Shown: one piece after another, positions 50,500 through 60,514 of the stretch
Layout: every line of letters begins with the position of its first letter
Position numbering within the stretch: position 1 is the first letter of the stretch
Assembly: GCA_023053575.1 (NCBI GenBank)
Contig: JAKZAP010000021.1
Span: 9,052,212-9,116,211, forward strand
Source of the DNA: Branchinecta lynchi
Lineage: Eukaryota > Arthropoda > Branchiopoda > Anostraca > Branchinectidae
Length of the DNA: 64,000 bases
Direction of reading: 5' to 3'
The notes under the pieces: generated by a model
Databases searched by the model: none
Told to the model about the DNA's origin: nothing
The model's input: only the letters and a program-made list of their open reading frames with translations
Program-made: the position numbers and the translations under genes

Positions 50500-51240
50500 A
50501 AGAAAAACGATACTGTATTTCTTGGTCATGTAGGATTGCGCGTCCAAGGAGGAAGACGAAGAAGGTATTTTGCGAATTTAAAGTAAATCCGTTTAATTTT
50601 TAGTCGGTCTGTATCGTTTAATGTTTCAGAGAATGGAGCTATCTATAAAATATGGTGTAGCGCAACACTGTTATATAATTTTGCTAATAGACTTCGGTTT
50701 AGCTGAAACTGGGTTGAAACAGTTTGACCATAAGACCGACGGATTTTGCTTTCCATGTTCTCAACCAGGGGCGGATTCAGAGGGGGGGCGAGGGGGGCGA
50801 TCGCCCCCCTAGACCGGCTGTAATTTTTTGTTTTGTTTTACTGCACTTACGGAAGTCTGCATTAACGCATGTTCTAACTACTGTAACTAGACTAAAATCT
50901 TTTTACAAGTGGAGCCAGGAGCTTGAATTTTTCTTGTAAGCAGTTGTCAGTTGATCAAGTACAGTTTTTACCATTATTGTAATATATGAAAACCACATTT
51001 TCGTTAAATAAGAGACCGACAGGGACACTTAAAACGAGAAAAAATCAGCCTTGTGGCCGACAAAAAGGACACTACCCCCACTCTTTTCGGTAAGAATTGC
51101 CCCCCCTACAACGGAAGGCTGGATCCGCCCCTGTTCTCAACAAGCAATGCTTTAGTTTGTTTCAGCGTCTTACCAATCGGAATACCAAGGTATATCAATT
51201 TATCACTCGGCTTAACTGTAATACCATAAAAGCTACATTA
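50500..51240 (-). pseudogene. LINE reverse-transcriptase C-terminal fragment, split by a hAT MITE
   Basis: Reading the - strand, 51240-51142 gives DKLIYLGIPIGKTLKQTKAL and, after the MITE, 50765-50590 gives ENMESKIRRSYGQTVSTQF then LNRSLLAKLYNSVALHHIL, then FKFAKYLLRLPPW in a shifted frame. The join is in register once the MITE and one TSD copy are ignored. This places the MITE insertion after the LINE insertion. It is similar to the LINE at 22545-22900. Confidence 0.75.
50766..51133. mobile_element. hAT-type MITE with 8-bp TSD
   Basis: The 368-bp element starts CAGGGGCGGATTCAG and ends CTGGATCCGCCCCTG, with perfect TSD TTCTCAAC (50758-50765, 51134-51141). It sits inside the LINE fragment above. 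Confidence 0.93.
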
Positions 51241-51259
51241 ACAACGGAATCATAGACGC

Positions 51260-51510
51260 CTATTCAGGTGTCTCGAAACCGATATCTGAAAAGCTTTGTT
51301 CCCTCCTTTGTCAAGTTTTTTAACGCCAGTGCTAGTAAGTAATTGTGTACCTGAGGTTAACCCTTTTTATTAAATGTATTCGACGATTACTTTTATTTTA
51401 AATTAATTCATGAGTGTTGACTGGTAATTGTATATATATTTTTATTGACGACCAAACGAATATTCGTCTTGTCCGCTTCGCGTTCTGGAAATAAATTGCA
51501 ATGAGTTGAA
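51260..51510 (+). pseudogene. LINE extreme C-terminus and 3' UTR
   Basis: LKSFVPSFVKFFNA followed by a stop matches the C-terminus SFVPSFVRTFNNS of the LINE at 9766. The 3' end is GAGTTGAATTGAAAATG. Confidence 0.6.
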
Positions 51511-51899
51511 TTGAAAATGACTCACACTTTCGTCTAGACATCCACACATAGAACATGAGTAAAGACTCGTCTTCGATGAGTCCTTACTCATGTTCTATGT
51601 GCGGACTTCCACGCATATATTTGCCTTTTTCTCCCCCGCCCCTAGTGGCGGGCTCCCTCTTATACTAACTACTAGTTTTTGGGGTCCCAGAACGTAAGCG
51701 GAGGGATACCTATGACATCGCAAATGTTGTCCGTCCGTCCGTCTGTCACGATAACTCTCGAAGGGGTTGAGATATCTTGATCAAAATTGGTATGAGGACT
51801 CTTAAGGTCAAAGTACAGGTCAAGTTCGAAGATGGGGTATGTAACTCTATGTTTAGGGGTGGGGGAGGGGTTTGATATTAAGGGGAACAACAAATATTT

Positions 51900-52510
51900 T
51901 TTAAAAGCTAATGAAGCAGTCGAATCAGGGGTAAGGAGAAATGCTGAATCTGAATATGAAATTTATTTTCTCGCCGGACAAATAGTCCATCCGGAATCCG
52001 GCGAAAACCGGAAAATTTGTGAAAAGTAAAAGTTTAATATGAAGTTGATTGGGGGTTCGATTTAAGGGCAAGGAAATGTGTCCAAATATGAAAATTATTT
52101 TCTCGCCGGACAATTAGTTCGGCCGGAATCCGGCCAAAATTGGAGAATTTCGTTAAAATGAAAGTTTTATTTAAATCTGATAAGATGTTCGTTTTGCGAG
52201 TAGGAAGACATGCTTTCGCGTATGACAATCATTTTCTCACCGGACGCGTAGATAGCTCGGAATCCGGCTGAAACCGGAAATTCGTTAAAAGTAAAAGTTT
52301 AATCTGAAGTTGACTAGACGCTGGAGTAGGGGTAAGAGACATGCTGAATTCGTTTTTAAGCTTTATTTTTTCGCCGGACCAGGGGTTCCGCAAGAAACAG
52401 GAAAATTGGCAGAAGTAAGGCAGTAAGTTTCGATCTACTTCGTCAAAATAGATATGACTTAAAGGGGTAAACAGACATGCTGAATCCATATCTGAACTTG
52501 GTTTTCTCAT
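51900..52510 (+). repeat. Tandem repeat of about 140-bp units (inverse of 13330-13870)
   Basis: Four units contain TTATTTTCTCGCCGGACAA, CCGGAATCCGGC-AAA-CGG and AAAAGTAAAAGTTTAATATGAAG. A similar CCGGAATCC signature occurs at 13.4-13.8 kb on the other strand. No gene between 52510 and 53330. Confidence 0.75.
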
Positions 52511-53330
52511 ATGATTAGCTATTTGGTCTTAATCTGTTTCTAAATTTTAACAGCAAAAGTAGTCAAGGAGTCTGGCGAAGACTTGATCTGGTGAAGACAA
52601 TCATTGTCTTGATCAAATTTGAACTTTTGGGATCCCATCGAAACCTTTGGTCGTGTTAATCTTCTGACGACAAACCCGCCTTCAAAGGATTTTTCTCCTG
52701 TCATGACTCTTTAACTACTAAGGTACAGGGAGGGTAGGGCTTTTTTTTACACTTGTTGCGTCAATCTTCTTGCCAAAGTCTATCATAAGTTTTATTTGGA
52801 GGAGCTTATCCATCGGACCTCAAAATGCTTGGGACGAGAGTCATGGGTTTGGGGTGTCGTATTCAGCGGATCCCAGTACGATTCTAAACTGTTTCACAGA
52901 CATGTTTTTTGTTTGTTTCCTGCTCTCCCTCAATGGCAGGCTAGGCACACGCCTCCCCCCTCTTTGACTAACTATCAGTTCTTTACCCTTGTGTAGAGAC
53001 TCAATGACCCGTGTTATGGCCCATCTTCTTGCGAAAGCATGTCAGATGTTTTATTGGGATCGGTTGGGGGAGGGGAGGTATTAGATTTCATATGATTCGG
53101 ACTAGGATTGTGTGTGTGGAGAGTTTGTATTTAGAGCCCTGTGTTCAACATATGATATAATATGATATTTATTTGCCTTGAACCCCATAACAAACACACA
53201 TAAATAACAACATGTAAATACAAAAATCACGGTAACACTACTATTTCACACTAATCCCCACTCAAACGTTTTCCCCCGTGAAAAATGGCCATCCCAAACT
53301 GTCTCACCTGATACGTTTTTTTTTTTTCAG

Positions 53331-53431
53331 GGTCCGTATCAAATAAGGAACTTGGGAGCGTTGTTAGTCTCTTCCTGCACTTTGGTGCAAGGAACTCTAG
53401 CTGGAGCTTTTTTACTCCTTTGTAAAACAAT
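53331..53431 (+). other. 5' UTR part of the zinc-finger gene 2 exon
   Basis: A strong polypyrimidine tract and acceptor (TTTTTTTTTTTTCAG) end at 53330. The 101 bp up to the ATG carry no in-frame ATG and resemble the 5' region of the paralogue at 16483. Confidence 0.5.
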
Positions 53432-54970
53432 ATGGCTGCCATTAGTGAATGGAAAAAGACGAGGGCCTCTGGAAGTAAAGACGAAATTGAAGCTGGGGCT
53501 TCAGGAGACACAAGTGTCACGGAACTTGCGCTGAACTTAAGCCTGAACCGTGCCGATTGTGAACAACAGTCTCAAATGCAAGAAATTGATGAAGACATAG
53601 ATGAACGTGACAATGCATCAGATGAAGATCTGGACTCTGACAGCTCTTTTGAATCTGAGGGAGATGAAATAGTATTTAAGAAAAATAAGAGGAACAACAA
53701 GAAGAAGCCCAAACATGGACCGTTCAAATGTTCGGATTGCCCAGACCTTGAATTCACCCTAAAAAACGATTTATATGAGCATCTTGCTGCTGTTCATAAG
53801 ATGAAAGTTCGAATTTACAAACCACCAAAAACAAAAAGAGAAAAGCGCTTATTTACCTGTGATGTATGCAATGCTGTATTTCATATCAAAGGTGCATTCA
53901 TTAACCACATGAAGAACGACCACAAGATGATCCAGGCCTTCAAGTGCTCCGACTGTGACGTACGCTTCACGGGCCTAAGAAATCTGCAGGGGCATTACTA
54001 CAGGGTCCACGAGCCAGAGGGTACGAAATACCCATGCGCACAGTGCCCCAAGGTGTTCTATGTTAAAACGCGCTTGACCAGGCATATGGAGTCCCATAAA
54101 GAAAAGCCGCCTGTTTGTACCATCTGCGCAGAATGTGGTATCGACTTCAAGTCAAAGCAGGCCCTGTCTCAGCATATGTCAATGAGTCATGAGGTTGTTC
54201 GACCCTTTATATGTGAATGCTGCGCCAAAACGTTTTCAAAACTGCCAGACTTGAAAAGACATCTTAATAAGCACACAATGGAGGAAAAGTTTGAGTGCAC
54301 ACACTGTGACAAAGTCTACTTCAGCATGGACGAGCTTCGGAAGCACGAACAACGGGCGCATTCCAATCAAGAATTTAAATGCGAGCTGTGCTCTAAAAAA
54401 CTACGTACCTTCAAAAGCTTGCAGTCCCATGTCAAAATCATTCACCTAAAAGAACCAACTCACCGAGTGAAGCGTTATAAGTGTGATGCGTGTGACCTGA
54501 TGTTTCAGTCGCCTGGATTGAAAGTGCAACACTTTCGATCTGTTCATATGCTAGAACGCCCCTTTACATGCCACCTATGTGGCAAAACCTTCGGATTCCA
54601 AAACCTACTAAACCGCCATTTGGATGTACATTATGAGGTTAAGAAGTACCAGTGTCCTCATTGCAAAAAGTCATTTTCACAAAAGTCGAACATGAATATG
54701 CATGCTCGCACTCACACTGGAGAAAAGCCTTATAAATGCTCTGTCTGTGACAAGGGTTTCACGCAGAGCTCAAATTTAAAAACCCATATGAAAAATCATA
54801 GAAGGTGCAATGAATCATCCAACTCCTCCGAGCAGAGCGATTCGCCAACTGAGCGTGAAACCGGAGTGAAAGTGATGGTTTCGCGGACTGCAGACCTGGG
54901 TCCTGATAGTCAAACTTGGCAGGAGCTTTCAAAAATCTTGGTTCCTGATGGCGATGACAGCCAGTCTTAA
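53432..54970 (+). CDS. C2H2 zinc-finger protein, twelve fingers
   Basis: The protein has 512 residues. MAAISEWKK starts an N-terminal region that becomes strongly acidic (residues 45-85, EIDEDIDERDNASDEDLDSD), then a basic patch (KKNKRNNKKKPKHG). Twelve C2H2 fingers run to about residue 460: FKCSDCPDLEF (one residue longer than usual), FTCDVCNAVF, FKCSDCDVRF, YPCAQCPKVF, CAECGIDF, FICECCAKTF, FECTHCDKVY, FKCELCSKKL, YKCDACDLMF, FTCHLCGKTF, YQCPHCKKSF and YKCSVCDKGF. The last pair is joined by THTGEKPYKC. The segment RIYKPPKTKREKRLFTCDVCN matches the paralogue at 16558 (HKPPKWKRERR-YSCEVCN), showing common descent. It is probably a nuclear transcriptional regulator. The single coding exon is intact. 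Confidence 0.92.
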   Translation: MAAISEWKKTRASGSKDEIEAGASGDTSVTELALNLSLNRADCEQQSQMQEIDEDIDERDNASDEDLDSDSSFESEGDEIVFKKNKRNNKKKPKHGPFKCSDCPDLEFTLKNDLYEHLAAVHKMKVRIYKPPKTKREKRLFTCDVCNAVFHIKGAFINHMKNDHKMIQAFKCSDCDVRFTGLRNLQGHYYRVHEPEGTKYPCAQCPKVFYVKTRLTRHMESHKEKPPVCTICAECGIDFKSKQALSQHMSMSHEVVRPFICECCAKTFSKLPDLKRHLNKHTMEEKFECTHCDKVYFSMDELRKHEQRAHSNQEFKCELCSKKLRTFKSLQSHVKIIHLKEPTHRVKRYKCDACDLMFQSPGLKVQHFRSVHMLERPFTCHLCGKTFGFQNLLNRHLDVHYEVKKYQCPHCKKSFSQKSNMNMHARTHTGEKPYKCSVCDKGFTQSSNLKTHMKNHRRCNESSNSSEQSDSPTERETGVKVMVSRTADLGPDSQTWQELSKILVPDGDDSQS

Positions 54971-55313
54971 GCCAAGCTCACTATATTTCGTTTTTGGTTG
55001 ATGGTGTCATGGAAAGCTGTTATAGCAAGAACCAACCATGTGTTTCTGAAGTACTGTGTGTACTTTACCACATGTGAAGTTCGAGGTTCTCCCTCAATGG
55101 AACCTTGCCTCACCCGAGTCAGTTTCCTTTGTTAGGGGCTGTCTTTATTAAGACAGCTACCGTTCTAAGGCGAGGCCAAAATGGAAGCTACCTTTACAAG
55201 TGCAGTATGCTTCTTTTGATGTTATATACTGTGAATGGTGTCATTTCCAGCCACGTGTTGTGGTAAAAGTCAAGTATTGGTGACGCAAGTTAGTTCTACG
55301 TTGAAAGAAAATA

Positions 55314-55423
55314 GCAGTATTTGCCACTGGGATTAATCTTGTCTCTACTGAGATAAGATAGTCTCTAATTCGGATTAATCTTGTCCCAGTGGAGATAAGC
55401 TTAATCCCAGTAGCAAATACTGC
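55314..55423. repeat. Imperfect hairpin of about 110 bp (GGGATTAATCTTGTC)
   Basis: GCAGTATTTGCCACTGGGAT and its inverse ATCCCAGTAGCAAATACTGC enclose further GATTAATCTTGTC and GAGATAAG pairs. Possibly a small MITE; no TSD was recognised. Confidence 0.65.
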
Positions 55424-55591
55424 AGTTAACTTTAATCCTGACTCGGAGGAACTTTTTACAGTGACCTCTAAGAACATCTAAGTGGGTGTCTGCGGGTTTT
55501 GTTCACCATTCAACCGAAACCTATAGGCTTTAGAAGCTTCATAACCATTCCAAGTAGCATACCTCAATAGTAGCTGCACTTGCGAGGCTAT

Positions 55592-55874
55592 GGTAGCGTT
55601 CCAGTGAAGTTATTACAAGTTACGATGATAAGAGGAGTGGCGAGCGCCGTAAATTGGTGGTTACCACGCTCTCTGGAACGAAAATAATAACAACGCGGAC
55701 ATACGTCATCGCTCTTACGGGAGTTCCTTCACAACCGATTGTTATTATCACTTACGATACTCGCGACTATCGTAAGTAGATTGTAACGATCGTAACAGTC
55801 GTGGAACGAAAATAGTAAGTGGGAGGAGCCAATAGTAACGATCGTAACTAACAATAAGTTGCTAGAACGCTACC
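55592..55874. mobile_element. MITE with GGTAGC termini and 3-bp TSD, copy 2
   Basis: Starts GGTAGCGTTCCAGTGAAG, ends GTTGCTAGAACGCTACC, and is flanked by TAT on both sides. Shorter than copy 1 at 44091. Confidence 0.85.
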
Positions 55875-56563
55875 TATGAAGATCCCTGCAGAGCGTGGAC
55901 GGCAGGATTCCTCACAAAGACAGCTGTCTCTAGTGAACACGTTAGGAGGTAGTGCAACCATGCCGAGACAATATTCCGACACCCGCGCAATGTCGAGCAT
56001 CTACCCGGTATTCGTGTGAGTACCGCATGGACTCACGAAACCAATTCTCCCAGTTATGGAGAGATGTGTGTTTGGGGAGAGGGGCTAATTCGTTACCTTG
56101 TAATGCATAGGCTAGTTTAGATGAGAAACACATTCGTACCCTACAATCGCATAGGAGGCCACTAATATGAAGTCCCCTCATTGAGCTCATGATTAGTTGC
56201 TTTTTTTTATCTCAGTTCTCCTCCCGATTTTTCGCGTTTTTTTACTATTGAGAGGACAATTCTCTTTTTCTTGCGTTTTTTTTAATCGTGAACTGGGAAA
56301 GCTTTGCAGTTCTGCAGAATCGAGTAGTTGCTTCGATATCAGTTCTCGATTCTCGTTCTCCTTCCTGATTGGTCAACAAAGGGCGGAAGTTCAATCCGTA
56401 TAAACAGGTATTAACGTGTGGCTAAATTAGTGTTTTTGTCAAAAATAAGAACTGAGAAGATCGACAACGGTCATTTGTACGAGAATTGAGATAAAAATTA
56501 TAACTATTGTTATCGGTCATCGTATTTTTGGTTTTACTTCGCTTCAGTTATCATGATGACTAA

Positions 56564-56835
56564 CCCTAGGTTCACACTGAGGCAATATTGGCCATCGCCG
56601 AGATTTTCGTCGCCAAAATCGGCTATTTCTGTTGCTTCGTCAGGTGATTTTCAATGTTGGGAAAATTCAACTTGAATCGGGCGACAGTACGATTTTATGC
56701 ACGCAACAGCAACATTTCGCGTTAAATTCTGTTGCTGACGAGAATTCAGTGTGAACGTCCAGGCGATAAAATCTTCTATCGCTGCGATTGAAAAATCTCG
56801 TTCATCGCCGCGATTTGCTCTGTGTGAACCTAGGG
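56564..56835. mobile_element. PIF/Harbinger-like MITE with TAA TSD
   Basis: The 272-bp element has termini CCCTAGGTTCACACTGAGG and the inverse CTGTGTGAACCTAGGG, with TAA on both sides. The inner sequence also pairs (GGCGACA, TCGCCGCGATT). Confidence 0.88.
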
Positions 56836-56859
56836 TAACTCTTCGTGCCGACAAAAAAA

Positions 56860-57420
56860 TCACTTGTGTCACCGTTGGTTAAATCTTATGAAAATATATC
56901 TGTTATGGCCCCTTTAAGTGTTACGTTTCGAGACAAAAATTCTGTTATGTTCCTTTTAAGTGTTCTGTTTCGTGAAAAGATAATATTTGAAAGAGTCGTA
57001 ACAGGTATATTCCCAACGTTAAACACAAAGATCGCTTGTGTCATCGTCTGTTAAATCTTATGAGAATATATCTGTTGTGGCCCCTTTAAGTGTTTTATGA
57101 CCCTTCTAAGTGTTCTGTTTCGTTAAAAGATAACATTTGAGAGGGTCGCAACAGATATATTCTCAACGATAAAGACAAGGATGCACAAACTGTTATCTGT
57201 TATCAAACTTCTGAGAGCAAATTACCAGTTGATGCTTGTGCAAGTTACTTTTGTTAAATTGTATGACCGTTCTAAGTGTTCTGTTTCGTGAAAAGATAAC
57301 GTTTGAGAGGGTCGTAACAGATATATTCTCAACGTTAAAGACAAGGATGCGCAAACTGTGTTATCTGTTACCAAACTTCTGAGACCGAATTACCAATTGA
57401 TGCTTGTGCAAGTTACTTTG
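56860..57420 (+). repeat. Tandem degenerate repeats (GTAACAGATATATTCTCAACG)
   Basis: TGTTATGGCCCCTTTAAGTG, TTTCGTGAAAAGATAA and GAGAGGGTCG-AACAGATA recur two to four times. Inverted relatives lie at 59640-59740 and 59870-59960. Confidence 0.7.
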
Positions 57421-57499
57421 ACTGATCGGTCTTCTCCCTGTTCTTTTGAGACACTCAATTCGAAGGTTCGACAAAACTTATCTTTTCTTTCGAACTTCT

Positions 57500-57850
57500 T
57501 TGTCAAAAGTGTCAAAACATTTATTCAAACAATGTTTACAACGAATACGTCAGCTATGATTTTTCATCAGCGATATTTCGGCCCTTCTTGGCAAGGGTCC
57601 TCGTCAGGCTGTCAATCCTCTAGATCAACTGCGGGGAAGGAATCAAACCTGTAATAAATAACTGAAGCTTCTACCGACTATAAATATCTTATTAAAGTAA
57701 ATTATCTTCAAATACCACTAGAATGAAAAAACTAGTCCTGAGATTTAGTTTTTGACAACGACGCTGTTTTTGCTGCACGATTGGGGTGAAAAATCATAGC
57801 TGACGTATCCGTTGTAAACATTGTTTGAATAAATGTTTGAAAGTCAGCTT
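57500..57850. repeat. Inverted pair of AACGNATACGTCAGCTATGATTT repeats
   Basis: TTATTCAAACAATGTTTACA...TACGTCAGCTATGATTTTTC at about 57520-57567 is repeated inverted at about 57787-57838, forming a foldback of about 320 bp that includes the hammerhead-like segment. 57850-58910 otherwise holds only the 58060-58290 repeat. Confidence 0.65.
57571..57608 (-). ncRNA. Hammerhead-ribozyme-like core in a dispersed repeat
   Basis: On the - strand: CTGACGA, then stem II (GGACCCTT / AAGGGCC with a bulged A and a GCCAAG loop), then GAAA. This has the order of the conserved hammerhead core (CUGANGA-stem II-GAAA). Stem III and the cleavage-site U-H could not be matched with confidence, so it may be degenerate. 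Related sequence occurs at 40865-40895 and inside intron 2 of the polymerase gene (28334-28374 and its mirror). Penelope-like retroelements are known to carry such ribozymes. Confidence 0.35.
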
Positions 57851-58913
57851 GGGCTCAAAGAATATTTAAGTGTCAAAACACAACGTAGTCGAAGAAAGGA
57901 CCAACAAAATCTGGTCCTTTCCGATCATTCAGAACGATAACGAAACTCGGCGACCAGAGCGTATGGGATGAGCATAGTCAATGGCGCAAGCAAATGAAAA
58001 GTAACTGAGACTTGAGATAAAAAAAAACGCAACTATTGTTATCTGTCATCGTATTTTTTTTACCTCGCTTGACTTGGGCAACCGCGGATGGAACACTCTT
58101 AGTGACAAACTCTTCCTGTCAATCCCCGTGTGTCCAGCAACGAGCCAAAACGTCACCACGACTGTCCCTACCAAACGTTGTCGATTGTTTACATAGGATT
58201 TGGATAAATTTTAAGGATTCGTTGGGGTGACGTTTCTCATTTTCCCCCAGGTTCAGTGACGTGTTTCGGACTTTGCCATAGAGTATATTCAGTATCTTCT
58301 CCCTCGTACCAACGACCGTCTAAACACTGATCGGAGCTAGACCTCCCGCGCACCTCATGGGCGAAATCTGTAGGCCTAGCAGCAGGTTTAGTAGCGAAGT
58401 TGAGGTCCGCAACCCCCCACCCACCTCCTAGGCTCCTACATTACTTCCTTTTCGAACGAACAGCCTAAACCCCGAGACAGTATTTATTTTCTAGATCATG
58501 CCTTGAATGAATAGCCTTTTTGTGACAGGGACCCTCAGCCAGCCCATCAAAGTCTTTCATTTAGTGGTCTCCCGAGTCCCTGTTCATAATTTTGTTTGAA
58601 AAACTTACTTTGTTTGTTGATTTTTTGTGCAAATTTAAGAGGGTTTTCGTGGGCGTGAAAGCGAAGCCGGAATCCCGGTTCGTTTGGTTTTATTAAGTGC
58701 CGCCGCGGTAATTTGTCGAGCTTTTGCCAGCTGTTTTGCGCTTTGGAAACTGAAGGAGCTTCTCAGCAAGTGTTTCCAAAACGCCATTGAATTGAACTTA
58801 TTTATTACATGCAGCCTAATAATGCGGCATTTGCAGAGTATATGCAGAAAATAAGTAATAAATGCTTAAAGGACCTGTCTTACCTATAATAATAATTGCA
58901 ACCCATTCCATTA

Positions 58914-59150
58914 CCACTCTATATATTTCTAAACCTGGAGACCCCAATTTCGTACGGTACATTCTAACCCCTCTAACAAAACCGCGGTGATTTTCTCACT
59001 TTCCGTGTTTTGCTACCTTCGATTGTATCACGCTGTCGACGGTTGTCTGCGATAAGTTTTTCCATCAGAAAAACCGGTTAGATAAATTGTTTCCCTGTTT
59101 TCGCTACAGTCAACGGGTCTCGGAAAAGCCTTAAATCAGCCAAAATCGCA
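58914..59150 (-). repeat. Inverted copy of the 12665-12915 repeat
   Basis: See 12665. Carries GTACATTCTAACCCCTCTAA and GGGTCTCGGAAAAGCCTTAA. No gene between 59150 and 60270 apart from the small repeats at 59640-59960. Confidence 0.75.
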
Positions 59151-60272
59151 CAGCATAGTTTAAAATATTCAAATATTTTAAAATACTGTAAGTTGAAGAA
59201 TAAATGGTGCGAAGGGTCCTTTAATAAGAAATGCAGAGCGGAATTGTCAAGATTTGTACAACAACAGCAAAAAATAAATAAACACGAATAGGAAAACAAA
59301 TTTACTGTATTAGGAAGCTTTGCGGTTGCATAATTGAAAACATGGCCGATTTTGGCACGAGTGATTTTGTTTGAAAGAAACAATCTGCCGAGTTTTAGTT
59401 TAAGCAGCTGATTTGATCACTTACGTAGAAATAGTTTACTTCTAGAATATCCTGTAAAATCCAGTGGAAATTTAAAGGGGAAAGCAATTCTCGGAACCAT
59501 CCGTCGCGTTGTGTTTCACGCGCTGAAAAATAAGTCGGGTTCTCGCGAAAATCCTCCTCCTACACTCGTCAGAAGTTTGATAACAGATTACTGTCTGCAC
59601 ATATTTGTTTAAAACTTTAAATCTGTTATGTCACCTTTAAGGTGATAACAGATAACACATGGTTGCGCATCCTCGTGTTAAACCTTATGGGGATATATTT
59701 ATCACGACCTTTTTAAACGTTACCTTTTCATGAAACGCACAAGAGAAAAACGAGGTTCCCGGGGGTTTATTGATCGAAATATTCAAAGTTGTGTTTATCC
59801 CTCGCTTAACATCTTGGAAGGATAAATAGCGGATTAATGAAACTCCCAGAATTTTCGTCAATACTCTTGTGACACCTAAAAGTGCAGTAACAGAAGTTTT
59901 GTGTCGACACACAACACGTAAAAGGGACGTGAGGGATATATTCTTATAACGTTTAACACAACGATGCGTTAACATGTGTTGTTGTATGTTTCCTGACAGT
60001 GCAAAAACCAAATAACAGGATAGTTTCGATGTAGCTGGAAAAGAACCATACCAAGCATGCCGAAGTACTTCCTTGGGAATGCTTCTCTTACCAAGGACTC
60101 TCAAGCACGAGCGGGAGATGGATCAGTTGTGGTGACGTGCTTAAGGGCTAGCTGTGCATTTTGTTTTGATTTGTGTCTATGATTTTTTGTTTCAAAATTT
60201 TATTATAAAATAGTGCAAAAACAAGAACAGTGGCTCTGATTAGTATTAGGAATTTCGGTTCAGCGCTGTACA

Positions 60273-60514
60273 TTAGCTTGGCAAACTTCCAAGAATGTTA
60301 CAGTCTTTTAGTACAGCCTTGATGACATTTCTGCAACCTGTTTCTTTGTACAGAGTAGCTAGCAGGGACAACACGTCTCTTTTTGACTCGTCGGGAAATC
60401 TGGTACTGGAGAGAACTTCTTTAAGGACTTGACATCCGGTTTGACACTGGAGACAGTTTTCAAGTTGCTTCAAGAATTCTGGTAACTGAGAGTGGCAGAG
60501 GTACGATATGACGT
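60273..60514 (-). CDS. Last coding exon of an unidentified host gene
   Basis: On the - strand a good acceptor (GCTTTTTTTGCAG) ends at 60515. The exon then encodes VISYLCHSQLPEFLKQLENC, a Cys-rich helical stretch (LQCQTGCQVLKEVL), SLLATLYKETGCRNVIKAV and stops after GSLPS. Its first base pair completes the split codon left by the exon at 62304-62400, which supports the model. The sequence looks like alpha-helical repeat protein (hydrophobic heptads, no stops, balanced composition), unlike the repeats around it. I do not recognise the family. About 80 residues are contributed here. Confidence 0.6.
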
